Shown: one piece after another, positions 13,201-25,696 of the stretch | Layout of the letters: each line of letters begins with the position of its first letter | How positions within the stretch are numbered: position 1 is the stretch's first letter | Source: Trichinella spiralis | Taxonomy: Eukaryota > Nematoda > Enoplea > Trichinellida > Trichinellidae | NCBI GenBank assembly: GCA_000181795.3 | Contig: CM012954.1 | Location: forward strand, 3,650,769-3,714,768 | Length of the DNA stretch: 64,000 nucleotides | Direction of reading: 5' to 3' | Notes under the pieces: model-generated | Seen by the model: only the letters and a program-made list of their open reading frames with translations | The model's database searches: none | Told to the model about the DNA's origin: nothing | Translations under genes and position numbers: made by a program

Positions 13201-14195
13201 CGACTGTATCAGTTTGTCCAAAGTCGATTTCAATTCTTCGAAATTTCGAACAGCGGCAGGATGCACTTCACCTTTGCTTTCCATTTGACGCATGTTCTTC
13301 TGTCGCATTTTCAACAACTCTCCATTCAATCCAGAAACGTGAACTATCAAAGCGTTGTAATAAGCTTTGACTTTCATCATTAACTTTTCCCGAAGTTCTT
13401 CACTAATCAAATCGCTGCAATGGTAGTCTATTTTTTTCTGCTGAGCGACTGTGCGAAAATTACGAGGCAACAGACCCAAAAGATCTTCACCGCACTGACG
13501 ACAAAATGAAACTAACGTTGAAAGAAATGTAAATTTCCGTTCCTTTTCCAAGCGAGTAATTATAGTCACAGCATCCAACAGAACAGGGGCTGCTTCTTTT
13601 TCAGTCAAAATACCGTGCAGGAGAAGTTCAACCAAAAAACGAAGATCGACGCGCAATTTGCTCATATTTGTCGCCACCTTACTGTCACTGCTTGAAAATG
13701 TCCGCTAAAATAATGAAAAACATTACTCTGTTTTGGAGAAAACAAACAATTAAATGATAAATTAAATTTATCGCTTACTTTAAAATAATCCAACAGAAAT
13801 CCAGAAAAGTCTGCATAGCGTTGATGGGCCAAAGAGCAAAGTTCAATTAATGGGATGATATCGCTATTTTTCAATTTCGCTTCGCACAAACTCGACACCA
13901 TTTCAGTTACGTATCGGCTCAAATTTAATGTACGAAAATCTCTGATGATGTTGGCACTTTGACTTTCAGTGAAAGTTTTCAGTCGCTTTACGAATGCTGT
14001 GTTCTTTTTCAAACTCGAATCCAACTTTCGCAAAAATGCTTCATCTGGTCGTATTTCTACGGCAGTCAAATTTGCCTGTCGAATTTCACGTTTCCGTCCC
14101 AGTCTATCAATACTCTGCTGAATACTCGACAGTATTTCGTCATCCGTTACCGGTTCAACTCCACTACCTAACGATTTCACTTCGACCGTACTCAT
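10251..14195 (-). CDS. UPF2: UPF2, regulator of nonsense transcripts 2
   Basis: Eight exons: 14195-13779, 13704-12888, 12827-12001, 11946-11710, 11661-10656, 10596-10493, 10431-10305, 10273-10251; 1185 aa (human 1272). UPF2 bridges UPF1 and UPF3 in nonsense-mediated mRNA decay. Three MIF4G domains are seen: about 60-270 (LDSSLKKNTAFVKRLKTF, HQRYADF), 440-640 (NRDMIDQAAIEYATHLNTK, RLDLLPFYSRL) and 645-900 (GELYNYKLI, LFRIRLACAML). An acidic Glu/Asp tract follows at about 975-1050, then the UPF1-binding region (GDEEFLNDSSFN, ERMKRLTLNM). The N-terminus is shorter than in vertebrates. An acceptor-like TTTTTAG just upstream, with the frame open to MSTV, means an additional 5' exon is possible. 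The last exon codes only DIPCLHV after the junction, so the usual basic tail is absent. Confidence 0.96.
10846..10978. repeat. coding GAA/GAT-rich low-complexity tract in UPF2
   Basis: On the plus strand it reads as TCT/TCA triplets; on the coding strand it encodes the long Glu/Asp linker of UPF2. A plus-strand serine-rich frame and a minus-strand lysine-rich frame across it are shadows of this repeat. Confidence 0.9.
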
Positions 14196-15864
14196 GAAAT
14201 CGACTTCAATAAAATAATCATTCTTAAAATCCAATCCCCTAAAAATATGCCAAATTAACTGAAATGAAGCTATTTGTATCAATAATCATGCAATACCAAA
14301 AGTTATTAGCGAAACGTCAATAACAGAAATACAAAACAAGAAAAAATTTACAGATAAAAAAAATTATATAAACATTTACAAAATTAATCATTTAACTTCA
14401 AACTGAAATAAAAATATATAAATAAACTGAATTTACTTGTTTTTAAAGTTTCTTCGAAAATTAATTTGAAAAATAATTTTAATTTTGAAGATGGTTAGCA
14501 TAAACTAGTTCAATATTACTTTAGTGTCATAAATTACTCTAATGAGAACATGAAGAGCACATGCACAAGCAGCTCATAAGTTGTGCCATAAATTAAAAAA
14601 AAATATTGAATATAATCAGTACCTGTTTATAAATAATTCATTTATGAATGACTTTACAAAGTGCACAGCATATTAAGCCCGACTGCAGATACAAAAGAAC
14701 AAAATGAAAATTATCATGAGAAATAAAAAATATGTATATTATAAAAAGTTCAGCAATTCTTACAAAGAAAAAATAGTATGCAAGTAAGAATTACGTTAAA
14801 ATACATAATGAACACGATTTTCTATACCAATAAGAAAACAAACAAACGTACAAAAATAGCCTCCGTTGCATTCCACCAGTGATTTATGAATCATATCAAA
14901 TACATAATATTAACAGATAAAAAATGTAATATTACATCTGTCAATCAGAATATCACACATTTTCATTAATAAAATAAAATTTTTTATTGCTTCATAATGT
15001 GCATGCAAACGCAAAGAGAACCGAAAAGTAAAAAAAATCATAGCCTTAAAATTAAACATTTCATTAAACATGCAAAGCAATCAAGTAAAAATTTTCACAA
15101 ACAGTGAGTATTTTTTTTATGTACTGTACGGAATTACTTACAGATCAAAGCGAAAAAATTACACCGCTTCACTGCTAACACCAAGGATACACTTTAGATT
15201 GCATACTGTCAAGAAAAATTCACAGGTGCAAATGTTAAACCGTATGAGGAAATATTTTGCATTGTACTTTCAAGCAATGGAACAAATTAAATAAAATTTT
15301 CCTAGAATAAAATAATATTTAAAATTGAATGCGAAATTTTTACAATGTACAACGTTTTACATTACAATGTACTTTTATGACAATTAAAATTATTCTGATG
15401 TTTCATAATTTAATTATTTTTTTGTATTTCACAAAGCTTTAAATAAATATTGAAAAAATGAAATATCTATAATTTAATTCAATGTTAATGATATTTTAAT
15501 TTTTTATGAGAATATTTTTCTCTTTTAAAGTTGACATTACAGTAGACATGTATCTTGCATTTCATTAACCCATTAGTTTATAAATGTACATTAACCATGT
15601 GAATTTATAATTTGAATTAATAAATTACTGTTAAAGATTAATTTTTTTAATTAAGTTTCACTTTATTTAAACAAACTACTATTGTTATTTATTTGCATGA
15701 ATTTCGACACTATTCAAATTATGTTATTTGTTTGTGTTTAACGTTAATATTTTGCTTATTGTTTTTTTACATTTCCTTCTCTTTGTAATAATAATAATTA
15801 TTATATTTAAGAATAAAAATGATTATCAAACGTGTAGCATTATTTAGAGGGGCATCGATTCGTC
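14196..15864. other. divergent intergenic region, UPF2 / GPN3
   Basis: Very AT-rich. It presumably carries the promoters of UPF2 (leftward) and GPN3 (rightward), and possibly an untranslated or short coding first exon of UPF2, because an acceptor-like TTTTTAG lies about 40 bases upstream of the chosen UPF2 start. The 74-codon frame at 15070-15294 has no recognisable features. Confidence 0.45.
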
Positions 15865-17183
15865 ATGAAGTATGGTCAGTTTGTAATCGGTCCAGCTGGA
15901 AGCGGCAAAGTAAATAAGAATGATTTGTTGCTTTTTCACAGCTTTTTTGTTTAGTCAACTTATTGCCAAATTATGTATGAACATGGCTTGGCAAATGGCA
16001 GAAATTTTAAAGTAGTTAATTTGGATCCTGCTGCAGAAGCTTTCAAATATCCGTGCTATTTGAGTAATAATAATTATTATTTGTTTATTTTCAGAGAACT
16101 GTGGGCTTTGATGACGTCTTATTTTTTATGTTAATATTTTAATGTAACATTTTCAAACTTTCCAGTTGTTTTTATTTTATTTTATTTTATTAATACATGA
16201 GTTTCAAAGCTATAAGCGCCTTTTGAGAAGTTAATATAAAGCACTTTAGTTTTTTTTAACTTTTTAAGCTTAAAGACATTATATTATACTTAAAAGCTCT
16301 TGTGTAGATTCAAACAATTCAGAATAATAATATGCGAAGTGTCCATGAATTGTAAGATGATACCTGTTTCTTTTTATGCTTTTATGTGTAGTTGTGTTGA
16401 GTTTTCTATTTGAACGAACAAATTTAGATATAGCAGACTTGATTTCTATTGAAGATACATCTACAGATGCGGATTTGAATCTGGGTCCAAATGGCGGTCT
16501 AGTGTTTTGCATGGAATATCTGTCTGAGAATTTGGATTGGTTGACAGAAAATTTAGCATACGGAGAAGACGACTATTTTATTTTTGATTGTCCAGGTATT
16601 TTTTCAGCTTTATAGAAAATTATCTAATAATTGCAAAACCCTAGGGCAAATTGAGCTTTATACCCACGTACCAGTGATGCGGAAAGTAGTGAACGAATTG
16701 GCACGTTTGGATTTTCGCCTTTGTACCATCTTCGCGTTAGATACACAGTTTTTGCTTGACTCGCCAAAATTCATATCCGGCTCTTTGGTCGCATTATCTA
16801 CAATGCTCAGTTTGGAACTGCCTCACGTAAACGTGCTTACAAAAGTAGATTTGTTAGATAAAAAGCAGAAGAAAGAGCTAGAATCTATTTTGGAACCTGG
16901 AAGTGATATGCTTAGATCGTACGGGCCTCACTGTAGCCGATTTTCCAAAAAATATCGGAAATTGACTGATGCATTGATAAGCGTGGTTTGAATTTTTGGA
17001 ATAATTCTTATGTTTTGATAATTGAAATTCATAATTTAGATTGATGAATTCAGCTTGATCAGATACCAGCCACTGGACATAACTGATGAAGAATCTATTG
17101 CTGATCTATCAATCGTTATTGATAATTGTATACAGTTTGGAGAAGATGCCGAAGTGAATGATAATTTTCCTGAAGAAGTATAA
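15865..17183 (+). CDS. GPN3: GPN-loop GTPase 3
   Basis: Five exons: 15865-15909, 15955-16063, 16428-16595, 16645-16985, 17040-17183; 268 aa (human 284). GPN GTPases help assemble RNA polymerase II and bring it into the nucleus. The P-loop GPAGSGKST spans the first splice junction. Next come VVNLDPAAE (G2 region), the family-defining GPN triad in [20 protein letters not shown], the G3 motif [12 protein letters not shown] split by intron 3, and the TKVDLL guanine-specificity motif. The C-terminal helix [19 protein letters not shown] matches GPN3 rather than GPN1 or GPN2. The fourth intron uses a weak donor (GTG/GTTTGA), but the frame closes exactly. Introns are 45, 364, 49 and 54 nt. Identification is firm. 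Confidence 0.95.
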
Positions 17184-17822
17184 ATGGCTTCTTAAATTTA
17201 ATTGATGTATTGTTTATTTTCTGCTATTTTAGAGAGAAGCAGATTTTGGTTAATGAAACAAGCTTTTAATAGCAAAGTTCTTTTTATAATTATTTCTGTT
17301 ATTAATGGAAATGTTATATAATTTTCATTGTGATTTCTTTTCTCATTTTGTATACATTTTGAAATTCAGTTCATAAAAATGTATTTTTACTTAAAGATTT
17401 ATTTTCATTTTCTAGATCATGAATGAATTTTTCTATGAATAGATATTTGTTCAATGCGACGTTTGTTAAGCACTGAATTCTAGAAGAATAAATTTTCCGT
17501 TGTTACGTAATGCTTTATAAGTTTAATTTACTTTTTTAATGTAATTATTGTATAAGAATTGGAATCGACATTGCACAGTGATTGATGAATTGTATTTATA
17601 GTTTAGATAAATTTGTTATTGGAAATTTTAAAACTGTATTATGTTGGTATGTTATATGAAAATTTGCGCTTGAAACCTGATATACGAAACAAATGTTATA
17701 ATTATTTTTAATAAATTTTAACTTTTGACAGGAAAACGGGTAAATTTGGATAAGAAGAGTCATTTTATTTTAGCTTTTTATTTTCATTACGGAATTGTTG
17801 ATTGTTTGACTAGATGAAATTT
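17184..17822. other. convergent intergenic region, GPN3 / protease homologue
   Basis: AT-rich 3' flanks of two convergent genes. Several AATAAA-type hexamers occur on both strands, including AATAAA-like words close to the protease homologue's stop on the minus strand. No other feature seen. Confidence 0.5.
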
Positions 17823-19124
17823 TCAACGATTGCGGCTCATGTGCAATCGACCTATTGATTCCAAATTTTGGCTGTTTTGCATAATACTTCTAAATCTTGA
17901 AACTTTGACATACGTTGCAGGTTGAGGATTTTTTGCTACTTCATCAGAAACATGCAACGTGTAGTCGTCAGCTGAATATTGTCCTGTAGCATGGATACCC
18001 ATTTGAGTCCATTCTTCGCCGATTTTACAAATCAGTGGTCCACCTTTTGCCTTAAAAAAGTTCATTCTGAATCTGAATCTGACTATTCTGATATTTATGT
18101 ATTACCAGATACATATCTTTTCTGAAATCCATGAAACACAGTTCAGTATGTTTTTCTACCATTAAAGTAACTTTTTTAGCTTGACATGTATTAGTATCAT
18201 ATAATGCTTCTATTAAATATTCTTCAAATGTTTTAGTAGCTTCTAAATCTGAAATAAAGCATGCTTTAATGTTATTTAAAACAAAACTTTTGTTTTTTGC
18301 ATAGATACATTTCAAAGCGGAAAATGCGCAAAGTGTTTTATCCGGTAATTCTTGATTAGAAAAAGGAAGGCAAACCGCTTTCTTTTCTCCATCGTATTCA
18401 ATGCCATCTTTGATTTGTATTATGGCTACGTTTGGAAGTAATGGATTTGGTGTATGTTTATCTATCGTGTACAATTCTATTTCGTAAAGATCTTCATCAT
18501 CTTCATTAGTAACTGGAAGCGTATCGCCAACATAAATGTAAAGCATTCCACTTCTGAAAAAGTTTGTTCTCACACTTTTTTACTCAAACAACTTATTTTC
18601 ATACTCAAATTTTTCTTTGTCAATGCAGTGATTCAAAGTCATTAAAACTGTACTTCCTTCATCACTAGCATCTGGAATTATGGACGCTAAACATATGGGA
18701 TGAAATTTTTTATCTGACTTTTTTTCAACTACATATGCAACCCATGGAAGTTTAACTTTATGATTTTTCAAATCGTTTGGAGAATTTACGTTCGTTGAAA
18801 GGTTAAATTCATATTTTCCACATTCTGTAGTAACTTCTAAATAGTTAAAGGGCGATTCCTAAATGTAATATAGAGAAAAGATGAAAAATAAAATCTTTTA
18901 TTTAAAAAATTACTAATCCAACTCCATCCAGTTCTTTGTGTTTTGAAGCAACTTTCATTTTTTGCTAAAATGTGTCAAATTTAAATTATTTTCATTAAAT
19001 TATTCAAAATTTTAAATCAGTTCCTTACTTTTAATTTAGACTTCAAATGGAGCCTCTTTGCAGTGACCAATAAAAACTGAAAAAGAAGCCATGTAATCAG
19101 CAAACGCTTGTAATTCAGGATCAT
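17823..19124 (-). CDS. secreted trypsin-fold serine protease homologue, inactive triad
   Basis: Five exons: 19124-19029, 18964-18914, 18858-18584, 18553-18106, 18050-17823; 365 aa. The start is chosen because it opens a signal peptide (MILNYKRLLITWLLFQFLLV, cleavage about 22). The S1 chymotrypsin fold is recognised by LPWVAYV, the catalytic-His motif LNHC (His126), PNVAIIQI where the D-[IV]-A-L motif has Asn182, VCLP, and KGGPLIC, which stands for D-S-G-G-P-L-V-C and has Lys292 at the catalytic Ser position. Only His of the triad remains, so it should be proteolytically inert; such homologues act as inhibitors, decoys or binding proteins. Intron 3 is only 30 nt. There is a C-terminal extension of about 40 aa. 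Related to secreted S1 proteins common in parasitic invertebrates; target unknown. Confidence 0.83.
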
Positions 19125-21140
19125 TTTCAGTGACTTTGAAAATGTACAAACTGATTTACCATACAGAAATTTCATTTATAATTCAAATGATTCGATGGCT
19201 CACCTGAATTTGCTGCTTACGCGTTGCATACCATGTAAACAAAAATTCTATTGATGAAATAATAATTCGTAATCACATAAGAAAATACTATTTGTACAGT
19301 TATTTGACGTCAATTTATTTTATGTGTAGGCAAAGGAATTACTAATTTATTCACTAAATCATAAGTATCAGTATTATATTTATTCATAGATGAAAACAAT
19401 TTTATTTAACTAAGTGGTGTATTAACATGACAAAATAATTATTATTTCTCATTTTGCTTTATCTTTGAATTATTTGTAATTCAACTTCACTTTGTATTTT
19501 ATTTTGCTAGTTATCTTTAATGTCATTAGCAATTATTATTTTAAAAATATCTATTATAAATTCATATAACTTTGCTTTTGTGTCATGCAATGCATTGCAA
19601 TATGTCGATTACTGTATTATACAATTTGTTAATGAATAAAGTTCGAAAACTTCATCAGATCATTCAACTTTAAAGATTAAAAAGGACTACTTATTATTGT
19701 TCTTTTCTTCCTTCCTTTCCATGTTTCACCAAAGTTTCCAAAGCTTTTTCTTGAAAATGTTATTCTAGTAAAGCTTATTTTTATTTTATTTCTATTATTC
19801 ATTTATTGGTATTCATCAATTAACCATCTGCTTCTTCGTGTAACTTGTTCAGTTTGGCAATCTCAACGAAACTTCATGAGCTGCAGAATTATTTCAAAAA
19901 TATTTAAAATTTTTAACTAAAATTTTCGAAGTAATATATTTCATGAACTTAAACATTTTTCAATGAATAGGCATTTTTTGAACGATAATAAGAGATACAG
20001 TTAATTTGACCATAATTTTCACTTTGAGTTACAGTAAATGCATCATTTATGGAGATTCATTTCTTATTATTCTTGTCCACTTAAGCATGATGATTGGAGT
20101 GACATTATTATTATTATTATGCTTTTTATGAGGAGGTTTTTGTGCATTGAAAATAACAATAACATCACTGTCACCTTGTTTAATAAAAAATATGTAAAAA
20201 TTCAGGGAAAAGATGTCGAACAAATTTATTTATAAATACAGTGTTTGATTTTATAAAATTTACGAATAGCACATGGTATTGCAGTATTTCCAGTCAAATT
20301 CAACAACATAATACATGGTACAATACCACAATGATTATATATTGATAGATTAAATTTCGAGCATTAGCGAATTTATTTGACATTTCAACTTTTATCTGGA
20401 AAATGATTGCAGAAAATTATTTTTCCTCAATATAGCGACATTACTACCTCAATATTTATAAAGATTTAAACAGATAATCACATATTTAAGAAACAATATT
20501 ACAAATCATAATCAGTTTTTTAGTTACAAAAGATTTAGAATGTAACGATGTAAAAATGAAAATTTTCAGGTATTAATAATACGCACTACATAATTGTAAC
20601 AAAAATTTAAATATTGCTAGAGGAACCAGTGCAGTGAAATAGTATAACATGTTGAACGATCATCGGAAATCATCGTTATTTAGTGCTAGAGTAATTTTTT
20701 AATACTAGAACATTGGAACATATTTTATATTTGTTTGCTTTGGATAAAGAATTTGTTAATATTCTAACGGATTTTATTAGTAAAGTTACTTGATAAAAGT
20801 TTCTTGTGTTGTCGAGTGAAAAAATCATGTATAAAAAAGAATAGATGACTTTGATTTTTTTGTATGTTTTCTATGGTAAAGCGTATTTTTATTTATCTGA
20901 TGTAAATGGATCGATTTTTAGTAGCTAACGTATGTTGATGGCAATTTTGCAGCAAATGCTCAGTTGATATTGATTTGTAATTTATCGATCAAAGCAGTAG
21001 TTACTGGTAGCTCCATATATAGGCTATATAATACGAATCAGACTAGATCAGTTCACAGTGCACAGTCCTACTGAAAATACAGCAGTTCGTTTATTACCGT
21101 TGTTAATGATTATGCTTTGAACAATAAGAAAACTTTGAAC
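19125..21140. other. divergent intergenic region
   Basis: AT-rich. It holds the upstream region of the protease homologue (minus) and the promoter of the four-span membrane protein (plus). A 65-codon frame at 20038-20235 has no features and looks like chance. Confidence 0.45.
21016..21053 (+). promoter_or_regulatory. TATA box and initiator-like core promoter
   Basis: Two TATA-like words (TATATA at 21016, TATATAA at 21025) are followed by TCAGTT at 21048-21053. The A at 21050 is 25-34 bases downstream of the TATA words, the usual TATA-to-start spacing. It sits about 90 bases before the ATG at 21141, so a short leader is plausible. This is pattern evidence only. Confidence 0.4.
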
Positions 21141-21881
21141 ATGATGGGTGTGCTTCAACAACTGCTACAGTCTGGTTATTTTTACACTGCAAGGCGTATT
21201 TTAGCCGGAATAACCATTTTTTGTGAGCAGATGAAAATGCATCTGGTGTTTATTTTACACGTAGGTTTGTTTTAGTGCTATGGTCAGCTGCTATTACTTC
21301 ACTAGCAAGTATATTTGGCGTGGCTATTGGTGTATATATGATGTAAAATAGTATTGATTACATGTTTATAATTACTGAATGACAGTGATATTTTTTAGCC
21401 TGCTCGCCCCATTCGTAACTGCTTTAGAATTGGATTTTTTAATTAAGAAAATCCCAATTTGCCAGTAAGAAATTAAAACACATATTCATATTTATACATA
21501 CTGCATGCTTTTGTCGTATTTGGTTTGCACAAACAATGAAATAATCACTAGGGAAGGCAATGTTGGTGAGCGATTTGGCAAAATCCTATTCTCTTTGATT
21601 GGATTCAAAAGAGGCGTTGTTTATATCGTGACAGCTGTTCCTACTTTTATACCAGGTTTTACAGGAATTTTTCCTGCAATTGCCGGTGAATTAGTATATT
21701 AATTTGTTTGAAAAAGAAAATTTGCAGTTTAAAAATTAAACCTATTTCAGGAATGTTTCTGCTTGTCCTTGGTATCGCTTACGCAATGCAAAGATGGATT
21801 CCTGTTGATGAATTCGATCATGTGAACCCAGCAACAACAACTGGTGGAAGTGCGGCTCAGTATCCTACTGCGCATTATTAA
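21141..21881 (+). CDS. small four-span membrane protein, possibly Flower-like
   Basis: Five exons: 21141-21222, 21276-21342, 21399-21464, 21552-21685, 21751-21881; 159 aa, all phases close. Four hydrophobic segments are seen: about 19-39 (ILAGITIFLLWSAAITSLAS), 40-60 (IFGVAIGVYMILLAPFVTAL), 92-112 (GVVYIVTAVPTFIPGFTGIF) and 113-130 (AIAGMFLLVLGIAYAMQR). Acidic ELDF closes helix 2, and a polar loop (QEGNVGERFGKIL) precedes helix 3. The order, size and ELDF position recall the Flower/CACFD1 family of synaptic-vesicle-associated, putative calcium-permeable proteins, but identity is low. The C-terminus is a soluble tail ending GGSAAQYPTAHY. The gene model is good; the family name is tentative, and other tetraspan families are possible. 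Confidence 0.45.
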
Positions 21882-22409
21882 AAATTCAGTTCACATTTAC
21901 CTATTGCCGTAACTAGCATATTTTATATGAAATGATTTCGTTGCATTTTGTATTTTATTTTCAGTAGCATTTGAATATTATGGGCTATTTATTATGTTAA
22001 AAAATTTCTAATATCAAAAAAGGGAATTATATCAAATAATAGATGAATATATCCAAAAGTGATGCGCTATTTCCATCAATGGACAAGCGTGCAATTTGTT
22101 AATCTACCGTATGATCAATTTACTTGCCTATTAATAATGTCCGCTTTGCAATAAACTTTACAATTGCCTAATTTGTTAGTTTTTACTAAATTATTTATTA
22201 ATACTGGACAAAAATGCTATATGAAATTGTCATTACTGATTAATTAATCTTCAACTGTGTTGGAAATAATTTAGTTGCTTTGATTGGGAAGTATGCCATC
22301 ATGAGAAAAATCAACATTAAATAAGTTACTGTAGTAATGATTGTTATTTATTTATGCATATGTGTATTGTGCTTGAAACGTGCTGCAGTGTATTTGAAAT
22401 TATTAAAGA
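21882..22409. other. intergenic, membrane protein to TADA1-like gene
   Basis: AT-rich 3' flank and promoter sequence of two plus-strand genes. No open frame or motif of note. Confidence 0.45.
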
Positions 22410-23499
22410 ATGGCAAATCTGAATGATAATTTGTATCTGCCTGACGTGCGAAAATTGCTTGGTTTTACATTTAATACGTATATTAATTATATTTTTCTGC
22501 ACGACATTTCATAATATTTAATGTTTTGATTTAGGTATCTTCAATGGTTAAAATTATGGGTGCACAAAGAAGTAAACATCATTTTTATTTCACTTAGAGA
22601 TTTTATGATTTAAATGGAATTATTTGTAATTAATACTGTTTTCTTTAAATGTTTGATTTGTTCGTTTCTTTGTAAGGCAATAATGAAGATTTTTAGATTG
22701 ACGATGATGCAATGTATGCTTTTGTGCACCAGGCGTTTCCATCCGAAAAGCGTAAATAAGTTTTTTTAGTTATTATTTGCTTCCAAAAATAGCTTAATAA
22801 TTAAATAAATGTAGGTAGTTTACATGATGACTTTTTCATCTCCTTAGTGAATGACGTTTGTAAAATTGACTTTGCACGAAATGTAAAAAGAAATTTCTGT
22901 CAAGAATTTGGAAAAAGTTTCTTAAAGAATAAAGTTGATAAAGTAATGTATATTTAATTTATTTATACTAAAATTACTTATGTGAAAGTATAATTGTTTC
23001 AGTCGTCAGAAGATTATATTCCAACGTTGAAAAGGGAGCAAAGCATACGGTTGCTTCGTTCATTGTGTGCAACTGATCTTTCCAAGTTAGCATTATTTCT
23101 TTTGGCTTTTTCGAAAGATATTGAAGTTATCCATGAAGATGCTTTTACGTGTCTTTTGGAAGGTTCAGAAGTAATTTTTGAGAATATAAATTTTTATGGT
23201 AACCATCAGTAGTTTTATGGTTTCAAAATTGTTCAGATTTTGATAAAGAATAGGATGGAAGATATTATCCAGGCGGCGAGAAGTAGAATGAGTGGGAGTG
23301 AAGAAGTTTGTCTCAAATGTGCTGTTGTAAAGCATCAGACGTGAGCTTAATAAATGTGATTTGTTTTGAATTTTATTTGTTTACATTTAAAATTTTCAGA
23401 TCACTTTGTGCAGAAACGAAAACAAAAGTCGAAGATAGCCAAAGCGAATCCATCAAATGCCGGGTTACACTTGAAGATGTTTTCCTCGCATTACAATAA
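22410..23499 (+). CDS. TADA1: TADA1/Hfi1-like subunit of the SAGA complex (putative)
   Basis: Seven exons: 22410-22477, 22535-22571, 22697-22751, 22815-22942, 23003-23170, 23237-23340, 23400-23499; 219 aa, all phases close. The N-terminus (TYLQWLKLWVHKE, then SLHDDFFISLVNDVCKI) aligns in spacing with TADA1's YWANLKLWFKQK and HNDFLLAILTRCQ. A middle segment, DIEVIHEDAFTCLLEGSEIL followed by IKNRMEDIIQAARSRM, looks like the histone-fold region ([20 protein letters not shown] in TADA1), and the end VTLEDVFLALQ parallels VNMYDLFEALQ. TADA1 pairs by its histone fold inside the SAGA coactivator core. The protein is much shorter than human TADA1 (335 aa), missing most of the linker. The assignment rests on remembered family patterns and is moderate. 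AATAAA lies near 23575. Confidence 0.55.
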
Positions 23500-24041
23500 T
23501 TGGTTTTGTTTTAAACCTTTTTGACGCAGTGCAAATTTCATTTAAAAATGGCAAATACTGAAAAAACTGATATTAATAAAGCATAAGAAACTATTTGTCA
23601 ACTTTCAGTAATCATGTAAGATATTTAAGAAAACCACAATGACAATCTTAAAAAGAAACTACAAAAATTGAACCTTTGTTTTGTTTACTGTATTAAATAC
23701 ATCGTTTTGTTTAATTCGCGCATTGTTTGTCATTGTAATTTACGGTTTTTGAATAACCTTACATGCCTGAGACATATAGTAAGTCATACATTTGAGCACA
23801 GAGCAGTTTTTTGGTAGTTTTTTGATTAGTCAGCTTTGTTGAGCATTATTGTATGTATTTTGAACCATTGTTATGTAAATATCCGTATATAAGTAATGCA
23901 GAAAATGATAATTATTTAATTTCTATTTAGTTTTTATACGATCAGTTTGAAAATTTTTTCGTTATTTTTTTATTATTTATATTATTTCTTTAATATTTGT
24001 TTTTTATCGTTTTTAATTGCGTCAACTTTAAAACTTTACGC
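23500..24041. other. intergenic, TADA1-like gene to Rab4
   Basis: AT-rich. A possible alternative first exon of Rab4 (ATG about 23850, donor TTAT/GTAAAT) lies here: it would splice to the acceptor at TTTCAG just before the DYLFKFL codons and keep the frame. Otherwise nothing seen. Confidence 0.35.
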
Positions 24042-25072
<1,031 letters not shown>

Positions 25073-25696
25073 TGCTTGGTGTTATTCTGAGATATGCGTA
25101 CGTTGTCAAATTCATTCGTGTTGTGTACAACGACAAAAGTGAAGAAAAGTTGTATTTGAATTGTGGTATATTTTCCTTTTCCCCTTATAATAAAAAAAAT
25201 TGTTAAAAGTAAAATACATCATCATTTATTTGATCAAGTTGTTTCCATTTGTAGTTGTTATTTGATGAATTTTTGAAAAGAAATATATCAACGAATTAGA
25301 AATGTATTTCTGAAATGAGCTGACTGATAACAATTGAAAAATTGACAAGAGAGTATTACGCTATTGTTTCTGATTGTGCACCGTCGAAGAATAGAAAGTT
25401 GTGTTCTGGACGTACTGTAGAAGTGTGAGTATCTGTGTTGTTGTCATGCGTGTGAATGGGATATTTTTGCAAAATTGCATTCAACTTCTCCATTATGGCA
25501 ATAGTGGTAGTGGTGGTTGTAAAATTTTCTTTTTACAAATTGCTTATTTCGCATTGATTGAAGTTTGGAAGACCAGTTTTTCGAGAAACCTAATTTTCGT
25601 CGATTATTTAAACTTTGAATTTAAGGTGGAGCAATTTGTCCGACTGAAGTTTATAGCTTTTCTCTGAAAGGGAGTCAACGAAAGTGACAGTTGGAA
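25073..25696. other. intergenic, Rab4 to cystatin
   Basis: Contains the Rab4 poly(A) signal (AATAAA at 25189-25194) and the leader of the cystatin gene. The 88-codon frame at 25401-25667 has no recognisable feature. Confidence 0.45.

Noticed and set aside
19040-19260. A second minus-strand gene upstream of the protease homologue (frame with DPELQAFADYM)
   Set aside because: The same bases in another frame give the protease signal peptide, with closing phases; the alternative frame has no start codon or family match.
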